DNA of 64,000 bases from Balaenoptera acutorostrata (taxonomy: Eukaryota > Chordata > Mammalia > Artiodactyla > Balaenopteridae): assembly GCF_949987535.1 (NCBI RefSeq), contig NC_080067.1, positions 9,799,654-9,863,653 of the forward strand, written 5' to 3'. The position numbers and the translations under genes were made by a program. The notes beneath the pieces were generated by a model that made no database searches, had not been told where the DNA came from, and worked only from the letters and a program-made list of their open reading frames with translations. Of this stretch, positions 37,101 to 47,959 are shown piece after piece; the stretch's first letter is position 1; each line of letters starts with the position of its first letter.

Positions 37101-37135
<35 letters not shown>

Positions 37136-37502
37136 TGTGTGTTCAGAAAAAGAGAGAGAGAGATTTTAAGGAATTGACTCACATGATCGTGGAGGCTGAC
37201 AAGCCCAAAATCTGCAGGTTAGGCCAACAGGCAAGAGCTGATGTTGCATTTTAAGTCCAAAGGCAGTCTGTCGGCAGAATTTCCTCTTCTTCAGGGGAGA
37301 TCAGGCTTTTTAAAATTAAGGCGTACAACCAGTTTGGTGAGGCCCACCCACCTTAAGCCCAGTAATCTGTTTTACTCAGTCTATTGATTTAAATGTTAAT
37401 CTCATCTAAAAAATACCTTCACAGAAACATCTAGAATAATGTTTAACCAAATATCTGGGTACTGTGGCCTAGCCAAGTTGATGCATAGAATTAACCGTCA
37501 CA
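37060..37502 (-). mobile_element. Solo LTR, ERVL (MLT2-like)
   Basis: On the minus strand it starts TGTGACGGTTAATTCTATGC and ends CTGACTAATA. Internal landmarks in plus text are 'aaatatctgggtactgtgg', 'acagaaacatctagaataat', 'aggcccacccaccttaagcc' and 'ggaattgactcacatgatcg'. A GT microsatellite has expanded near its 3' end. No internal viral sequence flanks it. Confidence 0.8.
37103..37133. repeat. (GT)15 microsatellite within the LTR
   Basis: About fifteen GT units, followed by an AG-rich tract. Confidence 0.93.
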
Positions 37503-38414
37503 GTTGAGAAAGACTGACTGATTCAGTGATTATTGAATACCTAATATGAGCCAGGCTCTATGCTTGATATTGGAGGACCTCAGCAGATTTAAAAAGAGAA
37601 AAATTTAGTCGACAATTTCTTTTCTTGTCAACTAATCTTAGAATAGAAATTAGTCATGCTTATACTAAGTACAAAAAAGGAAGCTATTTCTTAAAAAATA
37701 TGTAATGGGGGAGATACATTCAATGTCCAATAATTTTATATTTAATTTTAAATTAAATTTAGTGAGAACTACATTGAATTTAAAAATTTATATTCAGTTT
37801 TAGAATGACTTTATTCTTAGTAGATTATTCTAGAAATAGTCTTTTTCAAGCATAACAAAATGCCAATCTCTTTAGGAGTAACTTATGTTGAAAGAGAAAA
37901 TGCTATTTCATCCAGACCCCTGGCTCTGTTCTCTCAGTGATAAAGAGCATTGTTTTTTTGGTTTTGTTTTGTTTTGTTTTTTGTTTTTCATCTTAAAGGA
38001 GAGGCTAAGTTTCAGCCTAAGTAGAACACTTTACCTCTTCTATTGAAACATATTCTCTGGCCTCCTCTGCCTAAATTAGAGTGAGTCATTTTTAACATGC
38101 TGAGGAAAGGGACTTTTCAGAAAGGCAAGTCAAACCTTTTCTATTTTATTTGGTTGTGAATTGTTATCAGAGATGGTGAAAAATTTTATTAGGAAAAAAA
38201 GTAAGGATATGATATAATACAGAATGAAAGAAACTAGTAGGTGTTAATACTTGGAATGAAGTTTTAATTGTTGTGGGTATTTGATGACTATTTGCAACTT
38301 CTTGCAGGGCTTAATATGTCTTAATTCATTTCCAGAAAAGAATTAACTAAAAATGATTTGGATTAACATTTTCCACTGCTAAGGTAAAGGTATGAATTCT
38401 GTATTGGATAAAAT
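37503..38414. other. Unique sequence with a small L2-like trace
   Basis: 37520-37575 ('ttgaatacctaatatgagcc') resembles a reversed L2/MIR end. A (TTTTG)n run lies near 37960. No gene is recognised. Confidence 0.4.
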
Positions 38415-38421
38415 GATTCTG

Positions 38422-38758
38422 GGGCTTCCTTGGTGGCACAGTGGTTAAGAATCCGCCTGCCAATGCAGGGGACATGGGTTCGAGCCCTGGTCCGGGAAGA
38501 TCCCACATGCCGTGGAACAGCTAAGCCTGTGCGCCACAACTGCTGAGCCTGTGCTCTAGAGCCCGCGCGCCACAGCTACTGAAGCTCACGTGCCTAGAGC
38601 CTCTGCTCCACAACAAGAGAAGTGACCACAGTGAGAAGCCCGCGCACCAGAGTGAAAGTAGCCTACGCTCTCCGCAACTAGAGAAAAGCCCGTGTGCAGC
38701 AATGAAGACCCAACACAGCCAAAAATAAAATAAATAAAATGAATAAATTAAAAAAAAA
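38422..38758 (+). mobile_element. Long CHR-type SINE (ggttaagaatccgcc subtype)
   Basis: A full-length head, body and AAATAAAATAAAATGAATAAATT-A tail, with the short flanking duplication GATTCTG (38415-38421 and 38759-38765). Confidence 0.95.
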
Positions 38759-38892
38759 GATTCTGTTCAGAAACACATACTAGTGAGTTAGTTGTGCAAG
38801 TGGGTGCTAGTTCTGAGCAGGGTGATCACAAGCCCGGTTTGCTTGAGACAGTCCTTTGAATGCCTGCTATCCTGCCTTAATTCTTTTTAGCA

Positions 38893-39441
38893 CCTGTGTA
38901 TTTGTTTGTTATTGTTCCCAGGAAAATTATTGCAAATTTATTGGTTTAAGACAACACAAATTTTTAATTATATAGTTGTATAGTTCAGAAGTCCAATATA
39001 GGTCTCCCCAGGCTAAAATCAAGGTGTCAGAGAATCTGTTTCCTGTTCTTTCAGTTTGTTGGCAAAATTCAGTTCCTTGTGGTTGTAGGACCTAGGTCTC
39101 CATTTCCTTGTTGCCGATACACCTCGAGCCCTTTCCAGCTTCTTTGGGAGCTACATTTTGGCTCATGGCCCCCTTCCTCCAGTTTCAAAGCCAGCAGCAG
39201 CAGTTTGAATCCTTCTGATTTGCACCGCTCTGACCCTTCTTCTCTCATAGCATCTTTCCTCTGACTCATGTGATTAGATTCAGCTCAACAGGATAATCTA
39301 GGATAATCCCTCCAGCTCAAGGTTCATAACCGTAATCACATCTTCAAAGGCCCTTTTGCCTTGTAAGTTAACATATTCACAGGTTCTAGGGATTAAGACA
39401 TGAGCATCTCTGGGGGAGTTGGTGAATTATTCTGCCTCTGA
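38893..39441 (-). mobile_element. MLT1 LTR (ERVL-MaLR), nearly complete
   Basis: In plus text 'gtttaagacaacacaaattt', 'cagaagtccaatataggtct', 'aaaatcaaggtgtcagagaa', 'catgtgattagattcagctc', 'atcacatcttcaaaggccc' and 'attattctgcctctg' follow a whole reversed MLT1 LTR. The 61- and 66-codon frames inside it are incidental. Confidence 0.87.
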
Positions 39442-40232
39442 TGCACCTTTTCACTCTTAGGAATGTCCTGGTTTGGCTGCTAAATTACATGGTCATCCAA
39501 TTTGAGTAGCCAGTTGAATTATGTAAAACACGAATAAAAACCAAAGCTCAGCTTTCTTCCTCCCTCTCTTTTAAATTTATGTTTCAGTTCTTTCCTTTTC
39601 TGTTCCCTCTCCTGCATCCCTTTGACACCTTTGCAAAGGTTCTGAATCGTTTTCCTGGCTGACTTGACAGAAGTCAGCAAGGAGGAAGTGTACGTCATTT
39701 CTTTTTTGCCCATTAGTTATGGATAAAGGAGCCACACGTTTTAGGGTGTGAGGGCTTCCATCATTCTTTTAGTCTTTTGCCTTTGAAGCCTGCCATTCTC
39801 ATGTACCTCAGTGTTCAGTGACAGTGTAACTGGCGAATCTTGAGGTTGTAGCGTCTAAATGTGAGCTGCTACTAGTGCTTGACGCTATCCTTAGACTGTT
39901 GCATGGGGAGCGGAGGAATTAAGACAGGCTTTTCTTCCCCCTCTACCTTTAGACTTTATTTTGTACCAGAGAGGTCACTGGGCATTGCATTCATTTAAAT
40001 AGCTGCTGATTTTTTTCAGAGGGGGTGGTTTTATACTCTAGAAACAATTTTACGAGTACAGCTGCCTTTTTAAATAAAGTAAGTACTTGAATGTTTTTGT
40101 TTCACATTTTTGCAAATTTTAATTTATTCAATTACACTACATTAATTGAAGAAAACAATTGTGTATTTTATGTGTGTCTGAAGACCAAATTGCCATTTAT
40201 GTCTATTCTTCAACTTAAATGTGTAATCTGGA

Positions 40233-40259
40233 ATTTTTCCCAAAGCAATTGGGAAAAAT
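40233..40259. repeat. Perfect 11-bp inverted repeat
   Basis: Arms ATTTTTCCCAA and TTGGGAAAAAT lie around the 5-base loop AGCAA. Confidence 0.85.
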
Positions 40260-41274
40260 AACCATTTTGTATTTAGATAGATTTATTTGTTCCTTGGACA
40301 ATCTAAAAAAAAAGACCAATTTATGATTTTTAACCCTATATCTTAATAAGCTAAGCAGATATTGGATACATGCTAATTTATAGATACTTGAGTCCTTAAT
40401 TTAGTAGTGAATCCATCAGAGTTTAGATTTAGTTAAGTAACACCTAAGATATAAAACCTGTGCTACACATCTCTAAAGTTAATTTTTTTCTTTTCAGTTT
40501 ACAATGCCAGTTTTACACTCCATTTGCTGTCAGTGGAAATGTAGGTGGCAGACACAGCACATATTTATCATCACCGAGTTCACTATATCATACAGGAAAA
40601 GCACATTAATATGCCGTACAGAAAGCCTAACACACATAAACAACCACTTAGCATTTTTAAGAACATATCTGACTTATTGATTAGCTTAAATATCTTTCAG
40701 TCGAGCGTGACACCCATGTGGAGTGCATGCATTCACGTACTTATCTCGGAGCGAGTGCTGCTTGGACTGATGAATGAGCGTGTCTCTTCCGTATGTATCA
40801 TGACGAAGATCAAACCTTAGAAAGCTTTTCCCTACCCGTTGGAATCCCTAAATCTTGTCACAATTAAATTATTCTCAGGGTTCTTCAGGTAAAGTGCACT
40901 CTGGAACACAACTTTAAAAAACCCTATTCTACATCTACATTTACGTTTGGTGTTCTGAGCCTCTTTTCCTGAAGTCTGTGCTGCTGTTCTGGGTTCCAGG
41001 CCCAGTGGTGGATGCAGTGGGGTATGGGATGCGTCTTAATTTCTGTTTCTCATGAACTCTTATGTTCTTCTATAAACTCTACCCTGTAAATTAGCCTCAA
41101 AATGTGTGTGTATGTTTTAAAAATATGTACAATACCTGTTAGGTTTTTTTCTCATTGGAATACTTCATTGAAATTAGGAAATATCAAAATATAATATCTA
41201 GTTTACATAGATAACTGACCTAAACCTCAGAGAACGAAATAAAGAAATAAGAAATAATATAGATGTGAAAAAAT

Positions 41275-41285
41275 GGGGGGGGGGG
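41275..41285. repeat. Poly(G) run of 11
   Basis: Eleven consecutive G in otherwise AT-rich DNA. Confidence 0.9.
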
Positions 41286-41583
41286 AGAAATGCAATTTAT
41301 ATAAGGGATAAAGAACAGATGAGTAAATTTTTGCTTTTGACTTTTATGGGAATTTATGTGCATTCTAGAATTGGGACATTTTAAAAGAAAAATGTCCTAG
41401 CTTTTTCTTTTAGCAAAGCAATACAGTAGGAAGTAATGTATTTAAAAGTTTTATGGTTTCCTCAGGTACTCAGTTTATTTTCTAATATTTTCTCTCTCTA
41501 AAACAAAAAGAAAAACAGAATATTTACAAATTATGGTTTCTTGTGTACTTTCTACAACCCTGCTTGGGGGAGCTACTGTGAGC

Positions 41584-41623
41584 TCTCTCTCTGTGGACAC
41601 TGTTCTCTCTCTGTGGACACTGT
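41584..41623. repeat. Perfect 20-bp tandem duplication
   Basis: The unit TCTCTCTCTGTGGACACTGT occurs twice with no mismatch (41584-41603 and 41604-41623). Confidence 0.93.
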
Positions 41624-41834
41624 GCCCTTCTTCTTCCTCTAGTCATTCCTTCTGGGCTGAACTGTCTAATGACGCCAGTCAATCCATTTCATTTTATTTT
41701 AGTTAATTTCCACACATATTTATAGAATTTGTTAAATAGTGTGGTATAATCTTCAGTCTCTGTTTTCTACTCATCCTTTCCCTTCCTTTTCCATATTTGT
41801 GCTATCACATCTTCATAGTGCACTCTAAAATCTG

Positions 41835-42062
41835 TAGTTTGGGATTGACATGTACTCACTGCTATATTTAAAATGGATAACCAGCAAGGACCTACTGTAT
41901 AGCACAGGGAACTCTGCTCAATATTATGTAACAATCTAAATGGGAAAAGAATTTGAAAAAGAATAGATATATGTATATTTATAACTGAATCACTTTGCTG
42001 TACACCTGAAACTAACACAACATTGTTTATCACCTATACTCCAATATAAAATAAAAAGTTAA
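41835..42062 (+). mobile_element. Cetartiodactyl L1 3' end
   Basis: 'aaggacctactgtatagcac', 'agggaactctgctcaatatt', 'aatcactttgctgtacacct', 'gaaactaacacaacattgtt' and an AATAAAA tail form a clear L1 3' terminus. It is 5' truncated. Confidence 0.92.
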
Positions 42063-42616
42063 AATAAAATCAAATCTGTAGCTCTGCATTCGACCACATT
42101 CTCAGGTTTCCATCTCTCAGTTTCCTACTATTTTGAATACTTTGCTTCCCAACATGGTGAATGTTTGGGAGAACTGAAAGCATCATTTTGCCCCTAACCT
42201 TTTTTTTTTTAACCCCCAGAAAAATTTAGCCGTTCTTAGCTTCCCTCCCATTATCCTTTAGGGTCTTTATCTTGGACCTAGGAATTCATTGTCTCCATCT
42301 CCCTTACCCATCATATCTAACTAGTTTATAGTCTTAGTAGTTTTTGCTCCTGTCAGTTCCTTACCATTCTCAAAAGCCAGCCTCATCCACTCCTTTACAG
42401 CCTTATTCTTAGAATACTACAGACGTTTTTGCTCTCCTCAGATCTGAAGTATTTGATATCCTTTCTATCCTCAAATCCATCCCATACATTGTCAGATTAA
42501 TCTTCCTAAAACATTGCTTTTACTCTGTTATTCTTCTGCTTAGGAACCTTTAATGGCCCCACTTTGTTTATAGATTGAAATTTGGAATCTCTATCCTGAT
42601 TTTGTTAGGGATTTCA

Positions 42617-42768
42617 TATTTTTTTTAATTGAAGTATAGTTGGTTTATAGTGTCATGTTAGTTACAGGTGTACAGCATAGTGATTCAGTTTACATATATG
42701 CTTATATGTTTGTATATTTTTTTTCCAGATTCTTTTCCCTAATAGGTTACTACAAAATATTGAGTCCA
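42617..42768 (-). mobile_element. L1 3'-end fragment inserted in L2
   Basis: 'aattgaagtatagttggttt', 'ttagttacaggtgtacagca' and 'gttactacaaaatattgagt' are the reversed cetartiodactyl L1 3' end. The flanks CCTGATTTT (42595-42603 and 42770-42778) may be the target-site duplication. Confidence 0.87.
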
Positions 42769-43095
42769 GCCTGATTTTCAAGGTACTTTCATAAAGTTGT
42801 CCTAGTTTACTGTTTAGCCTTATCTTCCACTAGTGAGTAGCAAAAGTTCTCCCGTTTCTGTCAAGATGGTCCCAGTGTACTGAGAACTTTCCCGCTTTTG
42901 CATATCCTTCCTCACTTCACAATACTTTTAATCTTCTTCTTGCCCTGTGACGTCCTTCGTATTTTCATCTTAACATGCTCATCTAAAGCTTACCTGCTGT
43001 TTTCCTAACTTGGAGCTCATGTCCTGTACACTCTGTGAAATCTTTCTGAACAATATGGTCTACTGTAATCTCACCCTCTTCTGAACTACTGTTTT

Positions 43096-43390
43096 TTGTT
43101 TTTTGTTTTTTTTTAATTTATTTATTTTTGGCTGTGTTGGGTCTTCGTTTCTGTGCGAGGGCTTTCTCCAGTTGGGGCGAGCGGGGGCCACTCTTCATCG
43201 CAGTGCGCGGGCCTCTCACCATCGCGGCCTCTCCCGTTGCGGAGCACAGGCTCCAGACGCGCAGGCTTAGTAGTTGTGGCTCACGGGCCTAGCCACTCCG
43301 CGGCATGTGGGATCTTCCCGGACCAGGGCACAAACCCGTGTCCCCTGCATTGGCAAGCGGACTCTCAACCACTGCGCCACCAGGGAAGGC
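43096..43390 (-). mobile_element. Long CHR-type SINE (ggttgagag subtype)
   Basis: A full-length minus-strand copy. The flanking duplication CTGAACTACTGTTTT / CTGAACTCCTGTTTT (43081-43095 and 43391-43405) has one mismatch. Confidence 0.96.
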
Positions 43391-43599
43391 CTGAACTCCT
43401 GTTTTGATTTTTGCCTCTCACAAGGCACTTTCTGTTTAGTGTTTTGCACTAGTACTTGTTTGTAGTTGGGTCTAGATTCTGTATTGTTAACTGGATTTTA
43501 AGTGTCAAGAGATCAGGAACCATGTTATACTTCTTTAGATCTCGCTTATGGACTAAGTATCATTCATTACAAATCTCAGATGATACATTGATATTTGCT

Positions 43600-43745
43600 C
43601 ACTCATTATTTCCATAAATATTGATTACCTATACCCAGGCACTATTGATTATGAGTTAAACAAAAGAAGTAAGGACCCTATATTCATGGACCTTACATTC
43701 TAGAAGGGAGAGATAAATATTCTCCAGCGAATTTAACAGTGTCTG
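43600..43745 (-). mobile_element. L2 3'-end fragment
   Basis: 'aaatattgattacctatacc', 'caggcactattgatt' and 'catggaccttacattctaga' follow a reversed L2 3' end. Confidence 0.7.
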
Positions 43746-45998
43746 TTTAATCACAGTTGGGGAATGTGGTTTACTACTTTTTTGACAAGGGAAAAACCCA
43801 AGAATTGCTTTCTTTTTTTCTCTGCTGTCATCGGTATGTATAATTTTTAAAAATAAAATTTTGATAGAGTAAATTACTCTTGAAATCACAGGTTTTCAAA
43901 TGGTAAAACAATTGTTTTCTTTTAAATGTACATAATACTGATATGCTCTAAGTCTAAATTCAGTAGACAAAATAATGGAAAGTATGATTCATATATTTTT
44001 GACATTTAAACAATTATAGTAAATTTGTATATCATTTATATGATAGGTAACCTGATGTGAAATAATTAAAAGGTAGTGAAAATATTTTTAAAAGGAAGTT
44101 TCCCTAAACTCAAATCTATGAAAAGTTTTTATTTAATATGCTAAAGCTGTCTTTTATAGAAGAATAAGATTAGATTAAAATTAAGTACATTATTAGATAC
44201 ATGATTATTTTAGCTTTAAGTGTTTCTTCCAATGGCTCGAACAACATCATTTGTTTCATAGGTATGGTTTTTTGAGATTGTAATAACCACGGAAAGTTAA
44301 TGTTGAAAGAATGGCAAAGTATGCTGTGAAACGAAAAAATTATTGTATTTGCAAATGTAAAATCATAATTTACATAAATGTTATAGTTAGGCACATTATG
44401 AATGTAAATATGCGTTCTCTATTCTCAGTCCTGTAATGCCATTCTTTGTCCAGTGGGAGATGAAGAGTGATGTTGAGACTGCTGTTTAACCTATTATAAC
44501 AGCTTTAAAAAAATTAAATCGCGTTGATGTAAATATGAGGAGGGGAAAGAGTATTTATCTCCATTAAGTGACATAAAAAGCCATGGTAAGAGTAACAGGC
44601 GGTGGGTGTGCATTAAGCGGTGGAATCCCTAAATGCAGATGCTAATTATAAGCACAAGGACAGTTGCCTCCCACATACGTAACTGCTGTATATTTTCTTT
44701 AGTTAGAGTATAATTCAGGCTTCTTGAAGTGCTGAATATGGCTTTTATTTTTTCACTTCCCCTTAGCATATATATTAAAAAAAAAAACCAATAAAAGCAC
44801 TTTTGCTGGACTGTGATTTTGATGGATATAGGTGGAATATTAAACCAAATGCTGTAAAGATAATTCACATGATTTGCTCTTGGATGGTGTTCATTGAGTG
44901 CCTTACTTGCTTCCCGCTATTGAAAAACAAATGTTTAGCAGTAAGGTTAAAATTATTTAAACATATTTGAGCACAGTTTACTTTGCTGTTGTGTACCAAG
45001 GACTTTAATTTAAGGCTTAGATTATGAAAAGATGTATTAGTACAGGCATTAAGAGTATGTTTGTTTAGATTATTATAGTCTTTAAAACTTATTTTGGTGA
45101 TGGTCTCTGGCATCATGTCTTGAAAGTGATATATTGCTTCTTCATCATCAGTTTTGACATTTTTTAAGTAATCTGAGAAAAAGGAATTTCCTTTGCATAT
45201 TTTACAGTCCCTTTCAATGATGATTTTGTAATGTATTCTTCAACTGTTGAAAGGTACATAGTACAGAAACCCTGTTCTTAGAAGGTAGCTGGCTTTTAAG
45301 TGTAGAATAGCAGGAAAAGTGTTACAGACTTAAATTATTTTTAAAACTTTGTTTTTAGAAACAGGAGTACAAAAAACCCCTTTGTAATCTTGCCACTTTT
45401 TTATTCTTAGGTATGCTTTTTCTTTAGCTTTTAGTAACTTGTAATTTAAGATCACAGTTATTAGGTGTATTTCTGCATTTTATATATCGCTCCCAGATGC
45501 TACAGTATTAGTTTTTATCACTGCATATTTTATGAAATGTCAGCCTTCTGTTGGCTGTTCACGCAGCATTGTTAGTGATCAAAAAGACACAACACAAAGG
45601 AGAGGAATCTAAACAGTTGGCTTATCTTTGTCCTTCACTGTGACAAAAATACTATAAAATTACTTTATTATAAAAAGTCAGGTAAAGGCATCATTTAACA
45701 TGCAGTGAAAGGATAAATGTCTTTGTTTTTTAGTGAAATAAAATCTTAAAATGTTTAATATCAAGAAATGCAGTTATAAAGAGAAATAATATCTAATTGT
45801 GCTAAGTTTGCCTTTGTAAGGAACGAGGGTGATATGTTGTGTGTGACGTGGTGGCAATGCTATCCCTAGAAAAAGCCCCACGATTTTTGACAACACAAGA
45901 GGTGACCCAGTTTGAACTCTTAATTTTTGTCACTCAAAGTACATTCTAGAAAAGTGGGTATTAGTTTTAGTGTGTGCATTAAGTTGTATGTGATCTGG
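43746..45998. other. Repeat-poor stretch next to the candidate exon
   Basis: I recognise no interspersed repeat in this 2.25 kb, which is unusual for the window. Frames at 44629-44868 and 44865-45116 (minus) are not convincing as exons. It may hold a long 3' UTR or conserved non-coding sequence. Confidence 0.4.
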
Positions 45999-46208
45999 TT
46001 TATTATTTTCTTGAATTGACTTACTTTGTAGTTTAAAACTTTATTCCATAGATTTAAAAATTCTTTTTTCTCTAATTCAGTGATGTCAATATCAAGATAA
46101 AAGTATAGAATGGGAAGAAATTTTCAAAGCCTGAAAGAAAATCTGTTACGAATAAAAATCTTGAATGATTTTGATCAGCTGTTGTGTATGCCCACCACAG
46201 CAGTTGGT
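45999..46208 (-). other. Candidate 3' UTR with polyadenylation signals
   Basis: This is the minus-strand sequence just after the TGA of the candidate terminal exon. It holds two AATAAA hexamers (plus-strand TTTATT at 46040-46045 and 45999-46004), about 165 and 205 bases past the stop. AATAAA is common by chance in AT-rich DNA, so these support the exon model only weakly. Further signals lie at lower coordinates, so a longer UTR is possible. Confidence 0.35.
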
Positions 46209-46485
46209 TCAATCAATTTTATGTTTGGGGATGGTTTTATTAAAATGAGCTGCTGCTTTCAGTAAATCATTGAGAAAGATGCTGGCTTTATACATTGTCT
46301 TTTGGGTGGAAGCATGGCAATAATAGTTTCTTTTTGCAGCCTTGTAAGTCACTATTGGTGGAGACAATTCCTGATCACCATAGATGTCAAGGCGTTTTTG
46401 TGTCACTGGTGTGGGCATTAGACTAAGAAATGATTTTTGTATAAATACATGCGCTTTCACGGCAATCTGTAGGAAACTGCCGTTT
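46209..46485 (-). CDS. Probable terminal coding exon of an unrecognised protein-coding gene
   Basis: Read on the minus strand, the exon follows a convincing 3' splice site: a CTAAC branch-like motif (46502-46506), then a T-rich tract ending in TTTAG at 46486. The exon starts at 46485 with one base completing a split codon, then runs 91 open codons to TGA at 46209-46211. The peptide begins NGSFLQIAVKAH, includes LDIYGDQELSPP and KRNYYCHASTQK in the middle, and ends FNKTIPKHKID. Its composition is balanced and soluble, with mixed charge, no transmembrane segment and no low complexity. Codon use looks like real coding sequence, unlike the SINE-derived frames elsewhere. It overlaps no repeat I recognise, and the surrounding 2.9 kb has few repeats. 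Two minus-strand AATAAA signals follow within about 210 bases. I cannot assign a family, and no upstream exon in the window is convincing, so the rest of the gene would lie beyond long introns at higher coordinates. A conserved non-coding element or an old pseudogene exon remains possible. Confidence 0.55.
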
Positions 46486-46510
46486 CTAAAGAAAAATAAT
46501 TGTTAGCAGA
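46486..46510 (-). other. Candidate 3' splice site (branch point, pyrimidine tract, AG)
   Basis: On the minus strand CTAAC (46502-46506) is followed by a T-rich run and TTTAG, with AG at 46487-46486. The putative branch A is about 18 bases from the exon start, at the short end of the usual range. The arrangement supports calling 46485 as an exon start. Confidence 0.5.
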
Positions 46511-46689
46511 TAATAATGATTTTAATATCTTCTTTTTATTGCACACAGTTTCAGTTTTTATAAATGATTGAAAGCTTCATTGTTTTCATTTGGGAGAATT
46601 AGACTTCTGAGAAGCAGTTTGAAGGACAGCCATTGGATACGTATAAGTTAGCGGCCTCTTTTTTGTCACAAGGTGCCCGGAACACTCCC

Positions 46690-46868
46690 CCAGAGTGAGG
46701 TCCCTAGTTCGACAGCATTGATGTTACCTGTGAACTTGCTGCACATGCAGAATATTGGGCCCAACCCCATGCCTACTGAATCAGAATCTGCATTCTGATC
46801 AACAGGTAACTTGTATACCTGTATACCAGGTAACTTGTATACACATTAAAATTTGAGAAGCACTGCTA
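46690..46868 (-). mobile_element. MER5A-like hAT (Charlie) transposon
   Basis: 'gtgaacttgctgcacatgca', 'ttgggcccaaccccatgcct', 'actgaatcagaatctgcatt' and 'aaatttgagaagcactgct' follow MER5A in reverse. AGGTAACTTGTATAC is repeated (46804-46818 and 46828-46842). Confidence 0.82.
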
Positions 46869-47148
46869 TAATGTTTCTCAGCCAAAACCTCTCATTTGCT
46901 CTGCATGTGTGTGTTGTAATTGTGGGATGCTGATTGCATTTGGTCATCTGCAGTTCAGGAGTTGGAGGAGGCAATAGGAAGTTCACATCAGAATTTTCGT
47001 GGGACCCTGAAGTAGGCAAGTATTTGATGTAGAACTCCAGGGTTTTGGTCGTTAACTAATTACAATTAGAATCAGTTGCTACTTTGTATAGATATTATAG
47101 GTGGGAAGCTTCACGTGACTCTGTTAATGTTAAGCAGTTGGTTTCTTT
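46869..47148. other. Unique sequence
   Basis: Nothing recognised. Confidence 0.4.
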
Positions 47149-47149
47149 T

Positions 47150-47496
47150 TTCTTTTTTTCCAATTAGTTATTTATTTTTGGCTGCATTGGATCTTCATTG
47201 CTGCATGCGGGCTTTTCTCTAGGCGAGTGGGGGCTACTCTTCGTCGCGGTGCACAGGCTTCTCATTGCAGTGGCTTCTCTTGTTGCGGAGCACGGGCTCT
47301 AGGCGCGTGGGATTCAGTAGTTGTGGCACGCGGGCTCAGTAGTTGTGGTTCGTGGGCTCTAGAGCTAGGCTCAGTAGTTGTGGTGCACGGGCTTACTTGC
47401 TCCCCGGCATGTGGGATCTTCCTGGACCAGGGCTTGAACCCCTGTCCCCTGCATTGGCAGGCGGATTCTTAACCACTGCGCCACCAGGGAAGCCCC
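47150..47496 (-). mobile_element. Long CHR-type SINE (ggttaagaatccgcc subtype), diverged
   Basis: The minus strand starts GGGGCTTCCCTGGTGGCGCA and carries the body and a short tail. 'agttgtggcacgcgggctca' and similar units repeat. The target-site duplication is not clear (only TTGGTTT-like flanks), which suggests an older copy. Confidence 0.93.
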
Positions 47497-47955
47497 TCTT
47501 TTGGTTTTTAAGTGTCTTAGCAAGTTCCAGATATTCTGATGTGTTCTCCCAGCAGTAGTGTAGTCAGCGTTTCCAAAGTATATTCTGTGGTTTGTTTTTC
47601 CCAGGAGATGCTCTGAGTAGAAAGAGCCCATGGTCAAGTAAGTTTGGAAAGCACCGTATATTTTGTTCCTCTCTAGGATAATCACAATGTACATTGGTTT
47701 ATATTAAAAGATCTGAGAACCTGGGGTAGCTTAACTCAATTTAGCATTTTCCAAATTTACTTGACCGTGGCGTCCGGCATCCTTTTCTTTTTCTGTTTTT
47801 TTTTTTTTTAAAAACACAGTGATTCTTATCTTTTCTTTAGCAGATGCACACACTGGCTTCTTTCCAGTATTTATTTTTCTTAATCAAAATAAGAGATAAG
47901 GACAACTTTTGAAATTGCTGTGATGTTATGCCACATAAAACATACTTTCCAATAT
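47497..47955. other. Unique sequence
   Basis: No feature recognised. Confidence 0.4.
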
Positions 47956-47959
47956 TGTT

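Larger units (their letters stand above)
39442..41830. other. Unique sequence, no gene recognised
   Basis: Local structures are an 11-base inverted repeat at 40233-40259, an 11-G run at 41275-41285 and a 20-base tandem duplication at 41584-41623. A 91-codon frame at 40545-40820 has no recognisable features. Confidence 0.4.
42240..43560 (+). mobile_element. L2 relic carrying nested insertions
   Basis: 'cagattaatcttcctaaaac', 'ttatagattgaaatttggaa', 'ctcatctaaagcttacctgc', 'tgaaatctttctgaacaata' and 'aagagatcaggaaccatgtt' follow L2 3' sequence in order. The L1 fragment at 42617-42768 and the CHR SINE at 43096-43390 interrupt it. Confidence 0.7.

Noticed and set aside
37060..37502. Possible provirus around the MLT2-like LTR
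   Set aside because: No internal gag, pol or env-like sequence and no second LTR lies nearby, so it is a solo LTR.
44629..45116. Two minus-strand frames downstream of the candidate exon, considered as further exons
   Set aside because: They lie beyond the stop and AATAAA of the candidate exon, contain hydrophobic runs from AT-rich DNA, and show no clean acceptor/donor pairs.
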